Virus record (IMG/VR): IMGVR_UViG_3300022853_000831
Location: 1-25,247 of that record
Reading direction: 5' to 3' (one strand)
Source of the DNA: a virus
Length of the DNA stretch: 25,247 nt
Position numbers and translations under genes: made by a program. The notes under the pieces were generated by a model, which was given only the letters and a program-made list of their open reading frames with translations, was not told where the DNA came from and ran no database searches. Shown piece by piece: positions 7,438 through 14,062 of this stretch (position 1 is the stretch's first letter; every line of letters begins with the position of its first letter).

Positions 7438-7863
7438 TTAATCCACCTTCCTTCTTTGTCCAATGTTGTATTTTGGGATTAACTCCCACCCACTCTTCTC
7501 TTTATAGGATACAATCTTAATCTGAGAGAGTACTGATTGAGTATTGGTGGTTGGTTTTGAAACAATCTTTAACAACCCCCAATCCTCTAACAGAATCGCA
7601 ATTGCGTTTCTGCGTTCTATATCACCCACTGAAATATTGCTGTCTTTGTTATCAAGAATGAACAGCTCTTTAAAGTGGACGATAAAATAGCGTCCTTGCT
7701 TGTGCAGGATATGTGCGGATTGATATAACCTCTTATCTTTCTTAGAGGCAACACCAATACGAGTTAATGTTTCTTTGACCTTTAGAAAGTTGTCCGGGGT
7801 TGGTAGAGTAATCTCTAACATCGAGTCCGGAGTCCAATCGTAATAGATCACGTCTATCGTCAT
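7438..7863 (-). CDS. regA: RegA translational repressor
   Basis: RNA-binding protein that represses translation of phage early mRNAs by covering initiation regions. 141 aa; the segment FLKVKETLTRIGVASKKDKR, followed by LYQSAHILHKQGRYFIVHFK and ELFILDNK, then RRNAIAILLEDWGLLKI, closely resembles T4 RegA. The N-terminal extension before LEITLP is about 16 residues longer than the T4 start as I recall it. It overlaps the gp62 stop as ATGA (7860-7863) with AAGGTGG as SD, matching the T4 order 45-44-62-regA. Candidate targets in this window are starts sharing WTATATTATG, including gene 44. Confidence 0.96.
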   Translation of the reverse strand: MTIDVIYYDWTPDSMLEITLPTPDNFLKVKETLTRIGVASKKDKRLYQSAHILHKQGRYFIVHFKELFILDNKDSNISVGDIERRNAIAILLEDWGLLKIVSKPTTNTQSVLSQIKIVSYKEKSGWELIPKYNIGQRRKVD

Positions 7864-8240
7864 GATTTTCCACCTTTATCCATTTGTTGTTTTATATAAT
7901 CTATTTGTTCAATAGAGAGGATGGAAAGTGCTTCCATTGCCTTTTCCGAAGAGTATTTATAATACTCACAAACTACAGATAAGGCTTCTGGATCTTGATT
8001 TTTCTTAGCCCACTTACTAAAACGCTTGCGCTTGGGTATAGATGATCTTAGGAAGTTGAATTGCCATTCTTTTGGAATGGTATTACTCCTATTCATTTCA
8101 TTAGCATACAGTACAGTATCTGGGAAGTATGATAAGGCCCTGTTTACAATAAAAGGAACGTAATCTTTATTGGCTTGACTATCGCTAAACAAGTCTTGCT
8201 TGTTGTAAGTAATAGCGTTCACGAAATCAAAGGGATTCAT
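7860..8240 (-). CDS. 62: Clamp-loader small subunit (gp62 type)
   Basis: Partner of gp44 in the ATP-driven loading of the gp45 clamp. 126 aa, shorter than T4 gp62 (187 aa) but of the small type seen in many marine T4-like phages. Visible features are MNPFDFVNAITYNKQDLF, then YVPFIVNRALSYFPDTVLY and WQFNFLRSSIPKRKRFSKW, and a helical C-terminus. It overlaps the membrane-protein gene by 14 nt and regA by 4 nt. The assignment rests on its position between gene 44 and regA plus these segments. AGGTGG serves as SD before ATG 8240. Confidence 0.9.
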   Translation of the reverse strand: MNPFDFVNAITYNKQDLFSDSQANKDYVPFIVNRALSYFPDTVLYANEMNRSNTIPKEWQFNFLRSSIPKRKRFSKWAKKNQDPEALSVVCEYYKYSSEKAMEALSILSIEQIDYIKQQMDKGGKS

Positions 8241-8547
8241 TGAAATCCACCTCTTTTAGTTCGTGTTCAGATAATATAAAGGTCTTTCCAGGATAATTCT
8301 TTTCAAGGACATTCTTCACTTCGCTGGGAGTTTTACCTTGAGCTAAAAACTCTTGATTATCCTTTCTGTATACGTAGAACATATTATCGTCTTTTTTAAC
8401 CCCAACATGGACTACCTTATCTAACTCTTTTTCCAAGGCACCAAATAACGTATCTTGATGTTGCCTAACTATTATTTTGGCAATAATCCCTCCTGTTAGC
8501 CATCCAAGGTAAAATGATACTATTCCTGTTACAATATATTCAATCAT
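8227..8547 (-). CDS. Single-span membrane protein between gene 44 and gene 62 (106 aa)
   Basis: Residues about 5-27 (IVTGIVSFYLGWLTGGIIAKIIV) form one clear membrane helix with a short N-terminal end, followed by a cytosol-type domain: helix LFGALEKELDKVVHVG, then strands NMFYVYRKDNQEFLAQGKT, helix SEVKNVLEKNYPGK, and a strand FILSEHE. It overlaps gene 44 by 4 nt and gene 62 by 14 nt, so it is made with the clamp loader, but whether it is part of the replisome is unknown. One idea is tethering of replication complexes to the membrane. T4 has no gene here. Confidence 0.82.
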   Translation of the reverse strand: MIEYIVTGIVSFYLGWLTGGIIAKIIVRQHQDTLFGALEKELDKVVHVGVKKDDNMFYVYRKDNQEFLAQGKTPSEVKNVLEKNYPGKTFILSEHELKEVDFNESL

Positions 8548-9482
8548 AAGAATTTACATCCACCCATAATCTCAGTCAGACACGCCATTAAATTCAACTC
8601 ATGGTCTGCAACAAATGAAGCTTTGAATTGATAATCTGCTAGTAGTAGAACAAGTTGAGGTACGCTTGTTGGCTCCAGGAATATGTTTGAGTGATCGTAT
8701 AGTTCTCTGAATATCCGAACTGTGTCACCATCGCTGTTGGCGGAAGCCCATTTGCGTACCTCACTGAAGTTTTTATCCTTCATAAGAGTATATAGCTGTT
8801 TGAAAGAGTCAGAACTAACATTTACAAGAATACCCGAGTCAATTTTACCAGATACTGAATATCGTTGCATTTCATTAATCACTCGACGAAAGTCAGGGAA
8901 ATGCTTTTGTACAAGTTCTGCAACAACCTTCTTGTCAAAGTCAATCCCCTCTTGGTTGAGGATTGACATAACTCGCTTGAAGAATTGACCAGCCAGCTCA
9001 ATTTTATCCTTACCAGACACCCTAAAGTCAATCACCGAACACCTTGAGTGTAGAGGCTCAATAATTCTGTTCTTGAAGTTGCAAGTTAGGATGAATCTGC
9101 AATTGTCAGCAAACTCCTCAATAAAACCTCGAAGCGCTGGTTGTGTTGACTGAGGATTTAAGTAGTCTGCTTCATCAAGTATCACTACTTTTTTAGCATC
9201 CGTCAATGAAACCGATGAAGCAAACCCTCTAATCTTACTTCGTAATACATCAATACCAGACTCATCTGAACCGTTGATGAACATACAGTCGGCACCAATC
9301 TCGTTGCATAAAGCTCGAGCAACAGTAGTCTTGCCTACTCCAGCTGTACCGTAAAAAAGAAAGTTAGGCAGTTCACCTGACGAGATGTAATCCTTAAACG
9401 TTTGTTTTATACCTTCCTGTAGGATACACTCATTGATAGTTTGAGGGCGATACCGTTCTACCCATAAGAATTGATCACTCAT
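8544..9482 (-). CDS. 44: Clamp-loader ATPase subunit (gp44 type)
   Basis: AAA+ ATPase that opens and loads the gp45 sliding clamp. 312 aa (T4 gp44 is 319). Walker A is GTAGVGKTT (45-53), Walker B VVILDEAD (99-106), sensor 1 ILTCNF (131-136) and the arginine-finger SRC motif LHSRCS (144-149). Lid and collar domains follow. It has its own promoter overlapping the end of gene 45 and an initiation region GGAGTTATATTATGAG carrying the shared WTATATTATG motif. Its stop overlaps the membrane-protein start by 4 nt. Confidence 0.97.
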   Translation of the reverse strand: MSDQFLWVERYRPQTINECILQEGIKQTFKDYISSGELPNFLFYGTAGVGKTTVARALCNEIGADCMFINGSDESGIDVLRSKIRGFASSVSLTDAKKVVILDEADYLNPQSTQPALRGFIEEFADNCRFILTCNFKNRIIEPLHSRCSVIDFRVSGKDKIELAGQFFKRVMSILNQEGIDFDKKVVAELVQKHFPDFRRVINEMQRYSVSGKIDSGILVNVSSDSFKQLYTLMKDKNFSEVRKWASANSDGDTVRIFRELYDHSNIFLEPTSVPQLVLLLADYQFKASFVADHELNLMACLTEIMGGCKFL

Positions 9483-9506
9483 AATATAACTCCATCACAA
9501 AGAACT

Positions 9507-9535
9507 ATTATATCAGAAACTAAACGTGGAGTCAA
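9507..9535 (-). promoter_or_regulatory. Sigma70-like promoter for gene 44
   Basis: TTGACT (9530-9535), 17-nt spacer, TATAAT (9507-9512) on the minus strand, lying in the last codons of gene 45 with the -10 just beyond its TGA stop. It gives a leader of roughly 18 nt before the gene 44 start. Near-consensus elements with ideal spacing make this one of the strongest promoters in the window. Confidence 0.8.
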
Positions 9536-10175
9536 CTTCAATTGCAGCATAGTAAGTTAATTGCTGAGATGTTGATTGAAACCTACTGATCTTCTTTCCA
9601 CCAATCGAAACTCGGTAATCACTATTGATCATCTTGAGGTTTTCTACTTTGAAGTTGACTTTAAACTCTTTATCAGACAACCCAAGTTCAGACTCAAATG
9701 TGTTACCTGTTGGGTTAGATTTATCAGTAACGGCAACTGTAATAGTTGAACCGTTACCAACTAAAGAGAAGTCGGGTACGTGGAGAATCGAGGATACCCG
9801 TAGAATCTGCACCAACATTGAACTAGATAAGTCAAACTCAATATCAGGTTCGGGGAACTGCTTAATATTGGGAACAGGAGTAAGTATAGATTGATTAGCA
9901 CCATAGTATTTAACACTGTTCTTTCCTTCTTTAATTGTTACACACTTTGAATCAAACTCCAGGTTAGGGTTGTCAAACAATGACATCGCACCCAAGAATT
10001 CATTGAGATCGTAAATACCAAAGTCAACAGGGAACATCTCAGTAATATCAGCTTGTGCCACGATGTTCTTACCTGCAGATACAGTTGTGAGTTTGTTACC
10101 AGCTTTGATCGATAGGTTACTATTGATGCCTGCAAAGTTTTTAAATAAAGCGATTGTTTGTTTAGATAGATTCAT
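9513..10175 (-). CDS. 45: Sliding clamp (gp45 type)
   Basis: Trimeric DNA clamp that gives gp43 processivity and, with gp55, activates late transcription in T4. 220 aa (T4 228). Typical segments are MNLSKQTIALFKNFAGINSN, LTTVSAGKNIVAQADI, FPVDFGIYDLNEFLGAMSLF, the strand LEFDSKCVTIKEG and the C-terminal AIEVDSTFSF. SD GGAG lies 7 nt before the ATG. It begins 2 nt after the dUTPase-like gene. Late transcription through gp55 is therefore likely to need this clamp. Confidence 0.96.
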   Translation of the reverse strand: MNLSKQTIALFKNFAGINSNLSIKAGNKLTTVSAGKNIVAQADITEMFPVDFGIYDLNEFLGAMSLFDNPNLEFDSKCVTIKEGKNSVKYYGANQSILTPVPNIKQFPEPDIEFDLSSSMLVQILRVSSILHVPDFSLVGNGSTITVAVTDKSNPTGNTFESELGLSDKEFKVNFKVENLKMINSDYRVSIGGKKISRFQSTSQQLTYYAAIEVDSTFSF

Positions 10176-10177
10176 TA

Positions 10178-10720
10178 TTAAGCTCCATACTTTTGATCAT
10201 GTGATTTACCGATACCATACAACTTCTGATGCTCAGGTTTAGGTTGACCAGATCGATCGAACCCATACGATCCGTCGTAAGCATGAAGCATCTCTGCGTC
10301 GAAACTTATATACTGACCAACACGAGTTCCTTTTTTAATCCTAGCAGCACCACAGTTAACGTGTAATACTGCCATCATCGGTCCTGAATATCCAGAATCA
10401 TAAAGACCTGATGTCAAGAACAACCCGTTACGATTTAGAGTTGAACGAGTAATTACCCACCCTGCTTCACCCTCTCCAACGCTGATGGTATTCTCCATCA
10501 CAACCTCGTAGTGTCCTTCTGTAAGGTTAAAGTAAGACTCGGTATCAGGCTGGATCTCAACACTACCACGATGGTCTTTAAGATCGTTACATAACGTAAA
10601 CAACTGTGTATTGATTTTAAATACTCTATCCAACCGAAGATCTGTAGCATTAGGTTGAATGTCACCCTCTTGTACGTTACTGAGGGATGATGTCGAACCT
10701 TTTCCCATAATATGTTTCAT
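10178..10720 (-). CDS. dUTPase / dCTP deaminase superfamily protein
   Basis: Probably keeps uracil out of DNA by hydrolysing dUTP (or deaminating dCTP). 180 aa. The DCD-type N-terminal motif IQPNATDLRL (21-30) is present, as is RSTLNRNG (92-99), matching S-x-x-x-R of both families. The next motif GLYDSGYSGPMMAVLHVN (105-122) has the Asp and Tyr of dUTPase motif III, while the Glu used by dCTP deaminases for catalysis is not in its usual place. I therefore favour a dUTPase activity, not proven. SD AGGAG lies 6 nt before ATG 10720. It is next to dNMP kinase. Confidence 0.85.
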   Translation of the reverse strand: MKHIMGKGSTSSLSNVQEGDIQPNATDLRLDRVFKINTQLFTLCNDLKDHRGSVEIQPDTESYFNLTEGHYEVVMENTISVGEGEAGWVITRSTLNRNGLFLTSGLYDSGYSGPMMAVLHVNCGAARIKKGTRVGQYISFDAEMLHAYDGSYGFDRSGQPKPEHQKLYGIGKSHDQKYGA

Positions 10721-10736
10721 AGTATTCTCCTTTGTA

Positions 10737-11294
10737 TCACATCACTTCCAATATATTGTGCATTTCTTCTACAACACATTTGTTGTATTCTCTTAGAGTT
10801 AGATTGTGGTTGTGTACAATAAAATCACACACATCATCCTCAAACTCTGTCTCTGTCACATGACCATCAAAGTTGACACCAGATCTTTTAATCTTAACCA
10901 CAACTCCTCCCATACGATTAATTGACTCAAGCTCGTTCTGAAATCGGAGGTCAGTTATACACCAGATTGCAGATGGGTCTGATGCAATTTGATCTTCGAC
11001 ATATCTTACAAACTGTTGCTCGTCATATCGACGCATTAGCATACCAATCTCTCGAACTACTTGCCGACCAGGTACACTATGAGTAAAAAAGATATTGAAG
11101 TTCACAGATGTTCGTTTGAAAGCGTCATAAGATTGTTCGTCCGTTAACTCGAAGATCTTTGACACCTCCTCTTTGATTGGGTCAGCATAAGCAATCTTTC
11201 TGATATTGTGAAGAGGAAAGGCCTCTTTTGCAGCCTTGAAGAATTGGTCCTTACCAGATCCTTTGGCACCACACAATCCAATAACTAAACTCAT
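10737..11294 (-). CDS. 1: Deoxynucleoside monophosphate kinase (T4 gp1 type)
   Basis: Phosphorylates dNMPs to dNDPs for phage DNA synthesis. P-loop GAKGSGKDQFF near residues 8-18, DPIKEEVSKIF, the VPGRQVVREIGMLMRR segment and the IWCITDLRFQNELE strand (DLRF motif of this family) are present; 185 aa, somewhat shorter than the roughly 240-aa T4 gp1. The ATG at 11292-11294 is chosen over a GTG just upstream because GAGG lies 6 nt away and the junction with dpdA is TGATG. Co-translation with dpdA ties it to nucleotide supply during DNA modification. Confidence 0.92.
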   Translation of the reverse strand: MSLVIGLCGAKGSGKDQFFKAAKEAFPLHNIRKIAYADPIKEEVSKIFELTDEQSYDAFKRTSVNFNIFFTHSVPGRQVVREIGMLMRRYDEQQFVRYVEDQIASDPSAIWCITDLRFQNELESINRMGGVVVKIKRSGVNFDGHVTETEFEDDVCDFIVHNHNLTLREYNKCVVEEMHNILEVM

Positions 11295-12163
11295 CACTCA
11301 CCTCTACACATTTCGTCAATCACAGACATATTATACGTAATTTTTGACATTGTATCAATTGTAATTGTTGGGACGTGATTAAAGTCTACTTCCAGATCAA
11401 GCTTGCCCTTGGTAAGACCTGTTGGACTACCATCGTACTGGATGTTATTAATACCATGCCACACGGCTGATGAGCTGTCCCATGAATAGATGTGCTTGTG
11501 AAAAGGTGATAGAAGTTCTATCTCATTAGGACCTTCAGTCATACCTAAGCAATGAAATCTCTTGTAAGCGCGTGTACTCAATAACCCACGAGAATTCAAC
11601 TCTTTAAATATTGCGTATCGAGAAAGGTATCGCTGCATACGGAAGGCTTCGTCACGTGACCCATCATCATACTTCGTTTCATTCACACCAAGGGCGATAG
11701 GACAGGAGAGGATTGAAATCCCAATATAATCGATTGATGGAGTTTGAAGAGCCCACTGAAAGGACCTCATTAGACCTTCAAGATCACCCAACTCTGACTG
11801 TGGACAGAAGAATGTTTTGAACTTCCGAGACTTGAGGTTAGACATGAGCCTTTCAGCTGACTCTACTGTTTTTGACCAATGCTCTTTTGGATAGTCGGAC
11901 ATGACGATTGAGGTTGCACCAACTAGCTCACCCATCTGAATTAGTTTTTCAGAATTATACATAGGATGACCCCGTTTGAACATTTCAAACGCAGAATTGT
12001 CTAAATGATATACAACTTGAGGCTTCTTCTTCTTCAAATTGATGTAGAAGTTACGATACGTCTCATCTTCCTCAATTAGGTGTGCAAGTAATAGATGCAC
12101 ATCGTATTGTTGTACGATTGGAAGGTATTTTGTTGGTACAATATGGCAAAAATTAATCATCAT
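11294..12163 (-). CDS. dpdA: DpdA-like DNA 7-deazaguanine transglycosylase (TGT fold)
   Basis: Predicted to swap guanine for a 7-deazaguanine base in phage DNA. 289 aa. TGT-type signatures are seen: YHLDNSAFEMF (Asp55), the MSDYPKE strand (Asp90), DYIGISILSCP and, most telling, HCLGMTEGPNEIELL followed by YSWDSSSAVW, where Asp229 sits at the position of the TGT nucleophile. The zinc site C-x-C-x2-C-x(n)-H of tRNA TGTs is absent, as expected of DpdA proteins. Two ATGs in a row (12163, 12160) are possible; GAGG is 4 and 7 nt away. It overlaps the QueD-like gene by 4 nt and the kinase by 1. Substrate base unknown. Confidence 0.85.
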   Translation of the reverse strand: MMINFCHIVPTKYLPIVQQYDVHLLLAHLIEEDETYRNFYINLKKKKPQVVYHLDNSAFEMFKRGHPMYNSEKLIQMGELVGATSIVMSDYPKEHWSKTVESAERLMSNLKSRKFKTFFCPQSELGDLEGLMRSFQWALQTPSIDYIGISILSCPIALGVNETKYDDGSRDEAFRMQRYLSRYAIFKELNSRGLLSTRAYKRFHCLGMTEGPNEIELLSPFHKHIYSWDSSSAVWHGINNIQYDGSPTGLTKGKLDLEVDFNHVPTITIDTMSKITYNMSVIDEMCRGE

Positions 12164-12549
12164 TCAACCTCATAATGTTTGATTGCTCCGTTCTCATTAT
12201 CTTCAGCAACTGATACAATCATAGAGCGGTCAGGATAGCGTTTGTGAATTTCGTTTGCGACATCGTCAGCAATCATCTCGCAAGACTTGTAATCGAGATC
12301 GAGAGTCCCCTTATCAAAAAGGTTTTCTAACCAACGTTTAAACTGAATGAACTCAATGTCTCGGTCGTTGTGAAAGACGTCAATGACAACAAGGAAGTGA
12401 AAGATGTGTCGGTGTGGATATCCAAGGAAACTTACATCATACTCGTCGCCTGTGGCTAGTGCTGGGTCAGTTAGAGCTGCTGGATACTTGTGGATGCCTT
12501 CTTTTTCAAAGGTCACCCAAATGCGATTAAGCTTTGTTGTTAGTGTCAT
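12160..12549 (-). CDS. QueD-like T-fold protein lacking catalytic Cys, beside dpdA
   Basis: 129 aa with a QueD/6-pyruvoyltetrahydropterin-synthase pattern. YPHRHIFHFLVVIDVF corresponds to the HGH zinc strand, IEFIQFKRWLENLF to the Asp-Phe-helix segment, SCEMIADDVANEIHKRY to the substrate-binding helix and VSVAEDNENGAIKHYE to the last strand. The usual catalytic Cys four residues before HxH is Leu, and the Asp-His pair is not evident. It is thus unlikely to make carboxytetrahydropterin; a carrier, modifier or dpdA partner role is possible. The ATGA overlap with dpdA implies stoichiometric expression. A separate QueD lies at 14063-14563. Confidence 0.75.
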   Translation of the reverse strand: MTLTTKLNRIWVTFEKEGIHKYPAALTDPALATGDEYDVSFLGYPHRHIFHFLVVIDVFHNDRDIEFIQFKRWLENLFDKGTLDLDYKSCEMIADDVANEIHKRYPDRSMIVSVAEDNENGAIKHYEVE

Positions 12550-12579
12550 AATTATCTCTTCAAATAAAACATTATCAAA

Positions 12580-13059
12580 TTATTGATCCGACTTCGTTAC
12601 ATTATACCGTCTACGTGTAACGAAGTCAACTCTATCACGAGCTCCGATCTTATAAAGTCCTGTGTTCCTCAATCCCTTAGATACAATGAAACGTTTCATC
12701 TCGTTACGGTCATACCAGGCCATCCAGCCTGTCTGTGGGTTACAGTGCCAGATTCGATCACACACTTTTTTGGGATTAAACAACCAACCCTCGTCGTAAG
12801 TCTCGACATAAAACGCACCGTATATATTGAGGTTGTTTTTAATGTCGGCTGTATAGGAGTTATACCAGGAGGGGTTGCGAAAGGTGATGTCAACACCACC
12901 TACCTGGTGGCCAAAGGATGAGGGGTGGGCAGTACACTCCCACCCCCAAGTCTCGAACACCTTACACATGAACTGTTCACCTTCATCTCCCTTTACGCCA
13001 GTTGCACCAAAGGCGCCTGCTGCTGTTGGAGTCCATTCCTTAGTCAATCGATCACTCAT
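12580..13059 (-). CDS. Putative PD-(D/E)XK nuclease in the deazaguanine cluster
   Basis: 159 aa. Residues E26/E28 (GDEGEQF), then GGVDITF with D57, 14 residues, then ADIKNN with D72-I-K74 fit the E...D...(D/E)-x-K core of the PD-(D/E)XK fold. The second half is a strand/helix tail with basic and Trp-rich segments (TGWMAWYDRNEMKRF). If active it would cut DNA. The context, between folE and dpdA genes, suggests a link with base modification, for example attack on unmodified DNA, but that is inference. The start shares the WTATATTATG initiation motif, with AAGGA 10 nt upstream. Confidence 0.65.
   Translation of the reverse strand: MSDRLTKEWTPTAAGAFGATGVKGDEGEQFMCKVFETWGWECTAHPSSFGHQVGGVDITFRNPSWYNSYTADIKNNLNIYGAFYVETYDEGWLFNPKKVCDRIWHCNPQTGWMAWYDRNEMKRFIVSKGLRNTGLYKIGARDRVDFVTRRRYNVTKSDQ
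12591..12626. repeat. 10-bp perfect inverted repeat around the dpdA-operon promoter
   Basis: ACTTCGTTAC (12591-12600) and GTAACGAAGT (12617-12626) are perfect inverted copies, 16 nt apart. The first lies at the expected transcription start and the second overlaps the -35 of the promoter at 12601-12629, so it has the geometry of a DNA operator. The right arm also codes for the end of the nuclease gene. Confidence 0.7.
12601..12629 (-). promoter_or_regulatory. Sigma70-like promoter for the QueD-like/dpdA/kinase genes
   Basis: TTGACT (12624-12629), 17-nt spacer ending in GG and TATAAT (12601-12606), located in the last codons of the nuclease gene. The downstream leader is about 45 nt to the QueD-like ATG. 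A 10-bp inverted repeat brackets the -10. Confidence 0.78.
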
Positions 13060-13077
13060 AATATAATAGTCCTTTAA

Positions 13078-13746
13078 TTATCGGTTGATGTTGCTCATTA
13101 CTTCTTTACGAAGAGCAGAGTTAGTTACACCAAACATACCTAGACACGTTGCAGTCACTGTAGAACTATTTGTATCTTTAATGCCACGCTGTGAAACACA
13201 AGTATGAGCTGCTTCAATCACAACCATCACATGCTGTGACTCTGTAATAAAAGCAATTGCATGTGCAATTTGTTGGTTCAATCGTTCTTGTACTTGAGGC
13301 CGTTGAGCGAAATACTGTGTAATACGATTGAGCTTTGATAACCCTAACACACGTTTACCGGGAATATAAGCAATGTGAGCTTTACCAATAATTGGACGTA
13401 AGTGATGCTCACAATCAGAGTATAAAGTAATGTTCTTTTCGAGAACAAACTCGTCACCCTGGCAAAACTTATTTTCCACAGTTGTACATTTAGGAAATGT
13501 GTCAGTACGAAGACCAGAGAAGATCTCATCAACGTACATCTTAGCAACACGCAGTGGTGTTTCTTCTAATGAGTCATCGGCAATATCCAGGCCAAGTACT
13601 TCAAGCATTTCAGCTGTTAGAGCTGCAATCTTTTGAATCTTTTCATTACGATCAGCAAGGACCTTGTCGGTCGTTGGTGTATTGATTCCAAGAGACGTCA
13701 GATGGGCGTTTACTTCTTCACCAAGTTGAGGGTGATTTTTAGACAT
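13078..13746 (-). CDS. folE: GTP cyclohydrolase I (FolE)
   Basis: Converts GTP to dihydroneopterin triphosphate, the first step to 7-deazaguanines and folates. 222 aa, the same length as E. coli FolE. Zinc and catalytic residues are present: DCEHH (C112, H114, H115) and HTCVSQRG (H181, C183), together with ETPLRVAKMY and GLSKLNRI. SD AAGGAG lies 6-7 nt before ATG 13746. The 112-nt leader carries a possible pseudoknot and a hairpin. In this window it most likely feeds QueD and QueE rather than folate synthesis. No sigma70 promoter was found in the leader. Confidence 0.96.
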   Translation of the reverse strand: MSKNHPQLGEEVNAHLTSLGINTPTTDKVLADRNEKIQKIAALTAEMLEVLGLDIADDSLEETPLRVAKMYVDEIFSGLRTDTFPKCTTVENKFCQGDEFVLEKNITLYSDCEHHLRPIIGKAHIAYIPGKRVLGLSKLNRITQYFAQRPQVQERLNQQIAHAIAFITESQHVMVVIEAAHTCVSQRGIKDTNSSTVTATCLGMFGVTNSALRKEVMSNINR

Positions 13747-13772
13747 GCAATTCTCCTTCGAGTTAATTTAAC

Positions 13773-13850
13773 GACAGCAAAAGGAAAGAAGGGCTGTCAG
13801 CTCTTGCCGATGAAAAACCTAACGGTGCAACCATCGGATAACTTTGTTGC
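13773..13850 (-). promoter_or_regulatory. Structured folE leader: candidate H-type pseudoknot plus hairpin
   Basis: Minus-strand RNA can pair GCAAC (13846-13850) with GTTGC (13827-13831), and CCGATG (13832-13837) with CATCGG (13807-13812). The second 5' arm lies in the loop of the first stem, which is the layout of an H-type pseudoknot. A GACAGC/GCTGTC hairpin (13773-13798) follows, whose pyrimidine loop could pair with the folE SD. Read by eye, not folded; riboswitch function is speculative. Confidence 0.4.
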
Positions 13851-13858
13851 TTTACTAT

Positions 13859-14053
13859 TTAGAGCTTCTTTAGTTTTTGAGGCATATCTGGATACGTGCC
13901 CCAAGGAAGTTTAAACTTAGGATCAATATCCTCAGGTCCTCCTGCATCTATCCACATCTTACTAATTACAGTTCGAGGCTTACCTGCGTTCATCTCATAT
14001 CTGGTAAGTACTGATTGATCATCATATATACCATCGGCTACCCATTTAAACAT
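13859..14053 (-). CDS. Small hypothetical protein (64 aa) between queD and folE
   Basis: 64 aa, starting MFKWVADGIYDDQSVLTRYE and ending DMPQKLKKL, unrecognised. The middle (KPRTVISKMWIDAGGPEDID) may form a strand and turn. SD AAGGA is well placed and the gene begins 9 nt after the queD stop, so it appears to be translated in the same message. No metal-binding or catalytic motif is evident. The 112 nt after its stop hold the folE leader structures. Confidence 0.7.
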   Translation of the reverse strand: MFKWVADGIYDDQSVLTRYEMNAGKPRTVISKMWIDAGGPEDIDPKFKLPWGTYPDMPQKLKKL

Positions 14054-14062
14054 TATTTTTCC

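Noticed and set aside
7954-7961. TATAAATA (minus strand), an exact T4-late-like motif
   Set aside because: It lies inside the gp62 coding region, in a small palindrome GAGTATT/AATACTC, and upstream of an early gene (regA). Probably codon-driven.
13763-13834. 23-codon frame MVAPLGFSSARADSPS... in the folE leader
   Set aside because: No SD, overlaps the candidate pseudoknot and hairpin; more likely chance, though not excluded.
13801-13858. Possible tRNA or known riboswitch class in the folE leader
   Set aside because: No cloverleaf or TpsiC-like sequence, and no consensus of preQ1-I, THF or glutamine riboswitches could be matched by eye; kept only as an unclassified structured leader.
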